A stretch of 11,723 nucleotides of DNA from CAIVAT01 sp038212325. GTDB taxonomy: Bacteria; Bacteroidota; Bacteroidia; Bacteroidales; FEN-979. The translations under genes and the position numbers were made by a program. This document shows, one piece after another, positions 1 to 7,003 of this stretch. The stretch is from NCBI GenBank assembly GCA_038212325.1, contig JBBQUQ010000100.1, positions 1-11,723 of the forward strand, read 5' to 3'. Position 1 is the stretch's first letter. Each line of letters opens with the position of its first letter. The notes under the pieces are model-generated. The model saw only the letters and a program-made list of their open reading frames with translations. It had not been told where the DNA came from and did no database searches.

Positions 1-1
1 C

Positions 2-133
2 ATTACCGATAAAGATATCGAATACGTTCAAAATCAGTTAAATAACAGACCAAGGAAAAAATTAGGATTTTTAACACCAATTGAATTTTATTTGGCTACA
101 TTTACAAATCAAAAAGTTGCATTTGCAGCTTGA
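2..133 (+). CDS. IS30-family transposase, C-terminal end (partial)
   Basis: Only the last 43 codons are present, open from the left edge to a TGA at 131-133. The tail contains LNNRPRKKLGFLTPIEFY, the typical C-terminal signature of IS30-family DDE transposases (N-N-R-P-R-K, then L-G-F-x-T-P). The protein cuts and joins insertion-sequence ends; the catalytic residues lie outside the window. The right inverted repeat of the element should fall in the AT-rich stretch 134-217, but it cannot be recognised without the left end. The first defence gene starts 84 nt downstream, so this insertion sequence marks the left side of the defence island and may influence its transcription. I see no TAnnTTTG-type promoter in the gap. 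Confidence 0.85.
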   Translation: MTDKDIEYVQNQLNNRPRKKLGFLTPIEFYLATFTNQKVAFAA

Positions 134-217
134 ATTCAGCATTTTATATCAATTATTTTACAGAAATTATTTAAAAGTTAACGCATCACTAGTAATTCTG
201 AATTTTAAATCATTCCA

Positions 218-1402
218 ATGAAAATAGAGAGTATCCGTCTGAAAAATTATAAAACCTTTCGATTACTTGAATTGAATGATCTTCCTTCCGTGGCTGTTTT
301 TGTGGGAGCAAACGGATCGGGAAAGTCAACACTTTTTGATGTGTTTGGTTTTTTAAGAGATGCGCTGAATAATAATGTCAGACAAGCGCTTCAAAAGCGT
401 GGTGGATTCAAAGAGATGATAAGTCGTGGAGAAACCGGAAATATAGAGATCGAATTAAAGTTCAAAATCGGTATTGCGGGTAAAGAAAGATTGGTTACTT
501 ATATTTTGATAATTGCCGAAGATGATGGATATCCCATCATTGAACGCGAAATTTTACGGTATAAAAGAGGTAGTTACGGGTCGCCATATCATTTTCTTGA
601 TTTTTCAAAGGGTGAAGGATTTGCTATCACAAATGAAGAATTATTTGATAAAAAAGATGAAGAACTTGCCCGTGAGATTCAAACTCTTGGCTCTCCTGAT
701 ATTCTTGCAATCAAAGGGCTTGGCCAATTTCAACGATTTAAAGCAGCAAATGCCTTCAGGATTTTTATTGAAAACTGGCACGTGTCCGATTTTCATATTA
801 CCGAAGCCAGACCAAGTCAGGAAGCCGGATATGCAGAACATCTAACTCCCACTGGAAACAATCTCCCCCTTGTTGCTCAATTTATATACGAGAAACATCC
901 TGCTATTTTTGACCGGATCCTGGAAAAGATGAAAGAACGGGTTCCGGGAGTTTCGGATGTTAAAGCCACTTCAACAGAAGATGGAAGGATTATCCTCAAA
1001 TTTCAGGATGGCAGTTTCAAAGATCCATTCATTGCACGCTTTGTATCTGACGGTACCATTAAAATGTTTGCATACCTGGTTTTATTGTACGATCCGAAAC
1101 CACACCCACTGTTGTGTATTGAGGAACCTGAAAATCAACTATACCCTACCCTGATGGAGGAGCTGATGGAAGAATTCAGAGACTACTCTTTCCGTGGCGG
1201 GCAGGTATTTATTTCGACGCATTCTCCAGATCTACTCAATCATACTGATTTGACTGAAGCGTTCTGGCTGGTAAAAAATCAAGGTTTTACCGAAATTTTG
1301 CGGGCCAAGGATAATGAAATGATATCAGCGCTCGTGAAAGAAGGAGATCTGCTGGGTTATCTATGGAAACAGGAGTATTTCAACGGAAGTCATCCAAAAT
1401 GA
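218..1402 (+). CDS. OLD/AAA15-like ABC-class ATPase of a two-gene ATPase-TOPRIM module
   Basis: This is a 394-residue ATPase of the SMC/ABC-like class used by OLD, PARIS and related phage-defence proteins. Seen: an N-terminal strand plus KNYKTF motif, Walker A GANGSGKS at 30-37, a divergent ABC signature FVSDGTIKMF at 275-284, Walker B LLCIEEPE at 298-305 (catalytic glutamate within IEEPE), and the H-switch STHSPDLL at 333-340. There is no nuclease domain on the same chain. The following gene overlaps it by ATGA and carries a TOPRIM-like fold, so the two probably form one complex, with the ATPase sensing and the partner acting as effector. The protein should be cytosolic. Start: ATG with no clear Shine-Dalgarno, in line with Bacteroidota. 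One 60-nt line within it (361-420) is 42% GC, below the flanks of mod. The specific trigger is unknown. Confidence 0.85.
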   Translation: MKIESIRLKNYKTFRLLELNDLPSVAVFVGANGSGKSTLFDVFGFLRDALNNNVRQALQKRGGFKEMISRGETGNIEIELKFKIGIAGKERLVTYILIIAEDDGYPIIEREILRYKRGSYGSPYHFLDFSKGEGFAITNEELFDKKDEELAREIQTLGSPDILAIKGLGQFQRFKAANAFRIFIENWHVSDFHITEARPSQEAGYAEHLTPTGNNLPLVAQFIYEKHPAIFDRILEKMKERVPGVSDVKATSTEDGRIILKFQDGSFKDPFIARFVSDGTIKMFAYLVLLYDPKPHPLLCIEEPENQLYPTLMEELMEEFRDYSFRGGQVFISTHSPDLLNHTDLTEAFWLVKNQGFTEILRAKDNEMISALVKEGDLLGYLWKQEYFNGSHPK

Positions 1403-1974
1403 AAAACATCAGGGTTGAAATACTTGTGGAGGAACCCTCCATGAAACATTTTTTGGAAAATATACTTCCAGGATTGCTTCCTGATGGCATCATTCTGAAG
1501 CAGAACTGCTTCATTCGACAGCACGAAGGAAAACAACATCTTCAAAAAGAGATCCCAAAAAAAGTCAAGGCATCTAAAAAGTCAACAATCCCAGTTAAAA
1601 TTATTGTCATCCATGACCAGGACTCATCGGATTGTATCCGACTGAAAGCAGAATTGAAGCAGTCAATTGACAATGCCGGTCCGATTCCAAATCTTATCCG
1701 CATTGCATGTCGCGAACCTGAAGCGTGGTATTTAGGCGACATGGATGCTATTCAAATGGCCTACCCCCGGTTTAAAGCCGATCATTACCGGAATTGGGCA
1801 AAGTTCCGCGATCCTGATCGCGTGACAGCCTCTGAGGAATTACGAAAGCTCATCCCTGATTTTCAAAAGGGATTTGCTTCGCGTGAAATCCCTAAATACA
1901 TGAATATTTGCGTAAACAGAAGCTGGAGCTTCAATCATTTGATTACCGGGGTACAATCATTTCTTAACAATTGA
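1399..1974 (+). CDS. DUF4276 family protein (TOPRIM-like partner of the upstream ATPase)
   Basis: The protein has 191 residues. I chose the ATG at 1399, which overlaps the ATPase stop as ATGA; an in-frame ATG at 1363 would add 12 residues inside the ATPase gene and is less likely. Seen: a first strand ending in an acidic pair (VEILVEEP, E11-E12), an acidic loop HDQDSSD at 72-78 after a hydrophobic strand, and a conserved block REPEAWYLGD at 105-114. This order of glutamate, D-x-D and E-x-W resembles DUF4276, a TOPRIM-like family often encoded beside AAA ATPases. By analogy with OLD and PARIS, I infer that it is the metal-dependent nuclease effector. Nuclease activity is not shown for this protein. 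The mod start codon follows after 6 nt, so it is translationally close to the restriction-modification genes. Confidence 0.75.
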   Translation: MKNIRVEILVEEPSMKHFLENILPGLLPDGIILKQNCFIRQHEGKQHLQKEIPKKVKASKKSTIPVKIIVIHDQDSSDCIRLKAELKQSIDNAGPIPNLIRIACREPEAWYLGDMDAIQMAYPRFKADHYRNWAKFRDPDRVTASEELRKLIPDFQKGFASREIPKYMNICVNRSWSFNHLITGVQSFLNN

Positions 1975-1980
1975 TCTTCA

Positions 1981-4176
1981 ATGCCTGAATCAAAAACCAA
2001 CCCCTATAAACCCAACGCCGAATACAAACTCGTTTACGCCGGTAAAGAGTCCAAAGCCCACATCCTCACCAACACGCTCGAGGCGCCGCTGCAAGAAGTT
2101 CGGGTTTTTAATGAAGAAAACCCCTGGCCCGACGGCTGGCGCAACATGCTCATCTTCGGCGACAACCTCATGGCGCTGAAAACCCTCTATGAGGACCTGA
2201 AAGAGGGCGGCCCCAATACCTACGGCCTGCGCAACAAAATCAAACTCATTTACATTGACCCTCCCTTCGCTACCAAACAGGATTTCATGAAGGATAAGGA
2301 GAAGGCCTATTCCGACAAGATCAAAGGAGCACAGTTCATCGAATTCCTGAGGAAACGATTGATCTTCCTGAGAGAGATACTGGCGGAGGATGGGAGTATT
2401 TATGTGCATCTGGATTATAAAAAAGGTCATTACATAAAAATAATTTTAGATGAGGTTTTCGGCGAAGTCAACTTTATAAATGAAATCATATGGCACTATT
2501 TCGGATTTAAAAGAAAGACTGCTAAAAACTTTCCCCGAAAGCATGATATTGTATTAGGTTATGGTAAATCTGGTGATAGTCGATTATGGAACAATGTCTA
2601 TAAACCTCATAGTGAAAAATATTTGTCTAGATGGAAAAAGGATGAGAATGGGAGGCTATACAGGGATGATGTAAATCCGACAGGTGGAGGGAAAAGAATA
2701 ATTTATTTGGACAATATTGGCGGTGATTTATTGGATTCTGTATGGAGTGACGTCCCTCCTGTTAATCCAGTTGCCATTGAACGAATGGATTATCCTACTC
2801 AAAAACCTGAACTTTTAATAGAACGATTGATCAAAGCATCATCAAACAAGAACGACATTATTCTTGACTGTTTTGCTGGGAGTGGAAGCACACTATCTAC
2901 TGCTGAGAAACTACAAAGAAAATGGATTGGAATTGATTGTGGCAAACTTTCAATGTATACTATTCAGACAAGAATGCTTGAACTTTCGTCAGTTGTCGGT
3001 AATCCCCAAACAGATGACCGTAAACAATTTGATAGAATTAATAACCAAGCATCTTTTGATAGCTCACGAGCCTTTTTCCTGGTTTCAGAGAAAGCCAAGA
3101 TAGGCCAATTAAATATCACCAATGATTTTCTCAAAAAACTTCATGATTTATTACTTGAAGTTTCCGGTCTTGATGAATTTTCCCTGGTTTGTCCCGAAGA
3201 AAAGTTCCTGATCCGTGACTATGAAGAGGATGAGAATGGGCTGAAGATTATCAAGAAGGACCATATCACCTATAAGATTTCCTTCATCGAACCCAAAGCC
3301 AAAGTACCGAAACCAAAACCACTGAAGGCGAGATCATTTGTGCTCTATAATGCCGGGATTTACGACAAGGAGCAGATATTGAACTACAACTGGCCGCAAT
3401 ACCGGGCCTTTGTCATGAAATTGTTCGAGGTTCGCCCGCATTTGCACGATATTCATGGGTTTCAGTTAGACGGGTATATCGGGGTTTACCCGGTACTGGT
3501 ATGGAATTACCCGGAGCGAAAAAATGTAGCCATCGACTATGAATACGTGAAACAGTTGCATGCCTACCTGGACGGACGGGCCGGCGATCGTATGTATGTG
3601 ATTGTGCCCAAAGACAGCATCAATTTCATGGAGGATGAAGTGAGGCATGGAAACACGGTGTACACATTCCTGAAAGTGCCGGCTTCGGTGCTCATCCGAT
3701 TGATCGAGGCCCACAATTCGGGAAAGACGGATGCCCTGGCCAGCCTCAAACAGCCACGGTCGGAGAGCGCTGTAAACGAGGTAATCGACTCTTTCGGATT
3801 TGATTTTATTTCGCAACCGGTGGTGAATTACGAACTGCTTACCGGCAAACAATCGCATGGCATGTTCGAGGAAGACAAAATGGTGATCCGGTTGAAGGAA
3901 TTTCGTTCAAACGGGTTACTTTATTCGCCCGAAGATTTCGCGAACTTTGAAACGCTGTCGCTGATCCTGCTCGATTTCAATTATAACCATCCCGTTTTTA
4001 GCATGGATGAACATTACTGGGCGGAGGATATTGTAATACCCGATTCCGAAACGGTTGACATCGCGTTTGACCCTGAACGATGGACGGATGGGCAGCTTGC
4101 CGTGATCCTGATCGACATTTACGGCAATGAAAAATCGCTGGTTTTCACTAAAAACGACTTCTACCATGGCAATTAG
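1981..4176 (+). CDS. mod: Type III restriction-modification DNA methyltransferase (Mod), beta class
   Basis: A 731-residue S-adenosylmethionine-dependent DNA methyltransferase, probably adenine-N6. Motif order is beta class: catalytic motif IV DPPF at 93-96, then a variable recognition segment (about 160-270), YPTQKP at 271-276, then the SAM-binding motif I FAGSGST at 298-304. It modifies the host recognition sites and supplies target recognition to Res, whose start codon lies 11 nt inside the 3' end of this gene. After about residue 340 come some 390 further residues with no methyltransferase motif that I recognise, making the protein somewhat longer than many Mod subunits (roughly 600-700). 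Base composition is mosaic: lines 2101-2220 are 57% GC, lines 2521-2640 are 30-35%, and line 3541-3600 is 55%. Start: ATG 6 nt after the preceding stop, no evident Shine-Dalgarno. Confidence 0.92.
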   Translation: MPESKTNPYKPNAEYKLVYAGKESKAHILTNTLEAPLQEVRVFNEENPWPDGWRNMLIFGDNLMALKTLYEDLKEGGPNTYGLRNKIKLIYIDPPFATKQDFMKDKEKAYSDKIKGAQFIEFLRKRLIFLREILAEDGSIYVHLDYKKGHYIKIILDEVFGEVNFINEIIWHYFGFKRKTAKNFPRKHDIVLGYGKSGDSRLWNNVYKPHSEKYLSRWKKDENGRLYRDDVNPTGGGKRIIYLDNIGGDLLDSVWSDVPPVNPVAIERMDYPTQKPELLIERLIKASSNKNDIILDCFAGSGSTLSTAEKLQRKWIGIDCGKLSMYTIQTRMLELSSVVGNPQTDDRKQFDRINNQASFDSSRAFFLVSEKAKIGQLNITNDFLKKLHDLLLEVSGLDEFSLVCPEEKFLIRDYEEDENGLKIIKKDHITYKISFIEPKAKVPKPKPLKARSFVLYNAGIYDKEQILNYNWPQYRAFVMKLFEVRPHLHDIHGFQLDGYIGVYPVLVWNYPERKNVAIDYEYVKQLHAYLDGRAGDRMYVIVPKDSINFMEDEVRHGNTVYTFLKVPASVLIRLIEAHNSGKTDALASLKQPRSESAVNEVIDSFGFDFISQPVVNYELLTGKQSHGMFEEDKMVIRLKEFRSNGLLYSPEDFANFETLSLILLDFNYNHPVFSMDEHYWAEDIVIPDSETVDIAFDPERWTDGQLAVILIDIYGNEKSLVFTKNDFYHGN
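2405..3180 (+). other. AT-rich recognition core of mod, probable recombination block
   Basis: Within mod, codons about 142-400 are much richer in A+T than either flank, with visible steps near 2405 and 3180. Hand counts of 60-nt lines: 2101-2160, 57% GC; 2161-2220, 57%; 2521-2580, 35%; 2581-2640, 30%; 3001-3060, 32%; 3541-3600, 55%. The block starts just after the conserved DGSIYVHLDY segment and holds the target-recognition region, YPTQKP and FAGSGST. Exchange of the recognition core between mod alleles is a known way of changing methylation specificity. That this happened here is inference from composition; the exact borders are approximate. Confidence 0.6.
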
Positions 4177-6841
4177 GGTAAGAAACAGCGAACTGGTTTT
4201 GCGCCAAACCAGCATTTCTCCCGAAGTAATCGAACAGGTCAACCGCTACGACGATTACCTGGAGGCCCTGTTCAACGATGATTATTCTTTTTTGCGGGAT
4301 GCAACCAAAACGGCATTGCAATACCTGCTCTCCGGTAACTATCCGGATCTGAAATCATTGGCTGAAGAGAATTACCGGAATAACGAAAAAATCAGGCAGA
4401 TCTTTCCTACATTGGAGGAGTATCTGTCGGAACAACATTTTCCCCTGATTGGCAAGAAGTCCTGCTCACTTGACCTGGCCACCGGCTCGGGTAAGAGTTA
4501 CCTACTTTTTGCCATTTCTCAAATCGCGCTTTGTGAGGGGTTGGTTAACAGGGTATTGGTGCTTTGTCCTTCACTGACGATTGAGGAGGGTTTGAGCGGC
4601 AAATTCAATGACCTGAACAGCCGCGGCGACCTGTTGGTTTTGCTGCGATCGGTAAACCCCGGGTTCGTTCAACCGGAAATAAAAAACGCCAATGAGTCAA
4701 TCCTGGTCAATGATATCTGCATCGAAAACATTCATGCTACCTATTCCCGCACCGGGTCGTCGGTGGATGACAGTTTCAGAGAAGACGGCGCCGATGTATT
4801 GGTACTCAATGATGAAGCACACCACATTTATACAGGTGCAAGTGATTCCCGGGATAAAAAATGGCTCGATTTTCTGAAGGATGAAAAATACGGTTTCCGT
4901 TATATCATCGGAGTAAGCGGTACCCCTTATTACCGTGACCGCAATGGTGAATACAACCAGTACTTTCTCGATGTGATCTATCGGTTCTCCATTAAAGATG
5001 CCACTGAGCATGGGATCGTAAAAAAGCTGGATGCCAAGAAATACGATGAGTACAAGGATGATAAGGGGTACCAGGATGTTTGGGCGCTTCATTTGAGAAA
5101 TAAAGAGAAATACGGAAAATATTTAAAGCCGCTCACCATTGTGGTGTGCGCCAGTATTGCAGACGCTATTGTTGAATGGAAAATGTTGGTCGATTTTCTG
5201 ACGATTCATGCGATTTCGCGCGAGGAAGCCATGAAGAAGGTGATCTGGGTTACTTCAGGACTTCCTTCTTCGGCAAAAGACAAAGAACGGATCAAAGGCA
5301 TCCCGGAACGAAATGACAAAAGCGCCGAACAAGTCAGACAAGAGAATCTGACCCTTTTAAAAACAGTCGACAATGCTGATAATCCGGTCGAATGGATCGT
5401 TTCGGTCGCGATGTTAACGGAAGGTTGGGATGTGAAAAATGTGTTCCTGATCGTCCCGCATAAACAACGTGCTTTCAATTCGAAACTTTTGATCGCCCAG
5501 GTTCTTGGAAGAGGCTTACGGGTTCCGCCATCATTGAAGAAAGAGGGAATTTCGCCATTGATCAGCGTTTGCAATCATGAAAAATGGACCCCGGAGATCA
5601 ATGATCTCTACAACGAAGTAGCCGAAATTGAAAACCGTTTAAGCTGGGGCTATGACGAAAGACGGGAAGAATATGCTTTCTCTCTTTACAACTTACACTA
5701 TGAGCCGGTAGAAACCACAACCGAATCAAAGGATACACCTGCGGAATTTACTGGCAAGTTTGGTTTCGGGGATCAGCGAAGGTTGGCCGAATATAAACAG
5801 GAATACGCCGTGAGTGGTGAAATATCTTATGCCTTTGAGGATAAGGAGTTTTATGAAACCGACGTTGCCGTAGCCAATCTTCATGCATATTTAAAGGATA
5901 AAAACGAAAAACTTGCCTTGGAATGGCCTAAAACCCGGTTGAAGAATGCCATTATCCAGGAGCTATCAGCGAAAGGATATGAAGAAGGTTATTTAAGCAA
6001 GGCCAATTATCACAATGCACAACGCTCGTTTGGATCATTTTTTTGGGAAATGGGTAAACTGGTTCCAAGAATTTCTCTTCGTCCTGATTCATTAATTACC
6101 AGAGAAATAAAGGACTTCTCCGTTCAATCATTCAGTGAAGAAAGTCTGCGCACCCATGGCGCTTTCTTTTTTACGGATGATTCGTCTAAGTGGTACACCG
6201 GCGATGAAAGCATCCTTTTCACTCAGTTTACTAAAATTGATGAAGAGATTCACAATCTTGAGCAGGAAAAAGCCGGAACAAAGATAGACCGAGTGAAAGC
6301 CATTCTTGACGAGGAGATTTCGAGATTGGATGATTTCAAAACAAAGCTGAACCTGATCCCCGGCAGCAAATTTCGCTCCCCATTGAATGCAATATTTGTT
6401 TCTTACACGCCGGAAATTGAATTCACCAAAGCACTGTTTCACCACGCCGACTCGTTCAAATGTATTATTAAATCAGCAGATAAAGGATTCTATTCATTTC
6501 CCTATTCTTATAAACCGGCGCAAAAAGGGAAAACCCATCCACGACAGGAGAATTTCAATCCTGACTTTTTCCTTTGGGTAAAAAACACCAATGATATTGT
6601 TGTCGTGGAGATAAAAAAGGAAAAAGACGACCGGCAAAAAAACAAGGCCAAACTCAGAGATGGAACTACACATTTTGATTTCATGAATAACAAACTGGGT
6701 GAAAATGGAATCCCTGATAGATATTTTTTGAAGTTCATTTCGCCGGAAGCGAATGATATCTCCGGATTTTTTCAGGCAGTATCGAATAAAATGTATCGGG
6801 AATGGAAATCAATTCTGATGGAACAACTGGGAGGATTATGA
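4166..6841 (+). CDS. res: Type III restriction subunit Res (SF2 helicase/translocase with PD-(D/E)XK nuclease)
   Basis: An 891-residue ATP-dependent restriction subunit that cuts unmodified DNA as a complex with Mod. I chose the ATG at 4166, overlapping mod by 11 nt; the frame is open 13 codons further upstream, but those lie inside mod. Superfamily 2 helicase motifs occur in order: Walker A ATGSGKS at 105-111, DEAH at 216-219, SGTP at 251-254, motif V SVAMLTEGWDV at 413-423 and motif VI QVLGRGLR at 445-452. A C-terminal nuclease motif is visible as NPDFF with D800, followed by VVVEIKK with E815 and K817, the D...E-x-K pattern of type III Res endonucleases. All key residues are present and the frame is intact, so the system looks functional. 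Codon use is mixed like that of the mod flanks. Confidence 0.93.
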   Translation: MAIRVRNSELVLRQTSISPEVIEQVNRYDDYLEALFNDDYSFLRDATKTALQYLLSGNYPDLKSLAEENYRNNEKIRQIFPTLEEYLSEQHFPLIGKKSCSLDLATGSGKSYLLFAISQIALCEGLVNRVLVLCPSLTIEEGLSGKFNDLNSRGDLLVLLRSVNPGFVQPEIKNANESILVNDICIENIHATYSRTGSSVDDSFREDGADVLVLNDEAHHIYTGASDSRDKKWLDFLKDEKYGFRYIIGVSGTPYYRDRNGEYNQYFLDVIYRFSIKDATEHGIVKKLDAKKYDEYKDDKGYQDVWALHLRNKEKYGKYLKPLTIVVCASIADAIVEWKMLVDFLTIHAISREEAMKKVIWVTSGLPSSAKDKERIKGIPERNDKSAEQVRQENLTLLKTVDNADNPVEWIVSVAMLTEGWDVKNVFLIVPHKQRAFNSKLLIAQVLGRGLRVPPSLKKEGISPLISVCNHEKWTPEINDLYNEVAEIENRLSWGYDERREEYAFSLYNLHYEPVETTTESKDTPAEFTGKFGFGDQRRLAEYKQEYAVSGEISYAFEDKEFYETDVAVANLHAYLKDKNEKLALEWPKTRLKNAIIQELSAKGYEEGYLSKANYHNAQRSFGSFFWEMGKLVPRISLRPDSLITREIKDFSVQSFSEESLRTHGAFFFTDDSSKWYTGDESILFTQFTKIDEEIHNLEQEKAGTKIDRVKAILDEEISRLDDFKTKLNLIPGSKFRSPLNAIFVSYTPEIEFTKALFHHADSFKCIIKSADKGFYSFPYSYKPAQKGKTHPRQENFNPDFFLWVKNTNDIVVVEIKKEKDDRQKNKAKLRDGTTHFDFMNNKLGENGIPDRYFLKFISPEANDISGFFQAVSNKMYREWKSILMEQLGGL

Positions 6842-6905
6842 ATTCACCAATAGATTGAGGAATTCGAGTTGGGAACAACGGTAAACGTAGGAGTAAAAAT
6901 GAGAA

Positions 6906-6923
6906 ACGCCCTTTACTGGGCGT
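6906..6923. repeat. Perfect 6-bp hairpin downstream of res
   Basis: ACGCCC and GGGCGT form a perfect 6-bp stem with a 6-nt loop, 65 nt after the res stop. There is no following T-tract, so it is not a classical intrinsic terminator. It may weaken read-through from the restriction operon, or it may be chance. Confidence 0.4.
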
Positions 6924-6945
6924 CGGAACAAAGATGCTATCTTTG
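6912..6945 (+). promoter_or_regulatory. Candidate Bacteroidota-type promoter for the downstream ATPase-TOPRIM gene
   Basis: TATCTTTG at 6938-6945 matches the Bacteroidota -7 consensus TAnnTTTG exactly. A TTTA at 6912-6915 lies 22 nt upstream, a poor but possible -33 element (consensus TTTG, usual gap about 19-21). Transcription would begin near 6951, some 50 nt before the ATG at 7004. The -7 element is half of a perfect inverted repeat, CAAAGA-TGCTA-TCTTTG (6929-6945), which could act as an operator. The -7 match is seen directly; promoter activity and regulation are inference. Confidence 0.4.
6929..6945. repeat. Inverted repeat overlapping the -7 element
   Basis: CAAAGA (6929-6934) and TCTTTG (6940-6945) form a perfect 6-bp inverted repeat with a 5-nt centre, 5 nt after the previous hairpin. 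Its right arm is part of the candidate -7 promoter element, a position suited to a repressor site. Confidence 0.4.
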
Positions 6946-7003
6946 GTGATGATTTAGTGAGGCAAAGAAAACAACAATAGTGTAAAGTCAACAGGACAAA
7001 ACA

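Noticed and set aside
6906..6923. Intrinsic terminator for the restriction operon
   Set aside because: The stem is perfect but only 6 bp and is followed by CGGAACA rather than a T-tract.
6899..6949. 16-codon reading frame as a real gene
   Set aside because: Too short to support on its own; the well-spaced AGGAG makes it worth a look, so it is kept only as part of the leader finding.
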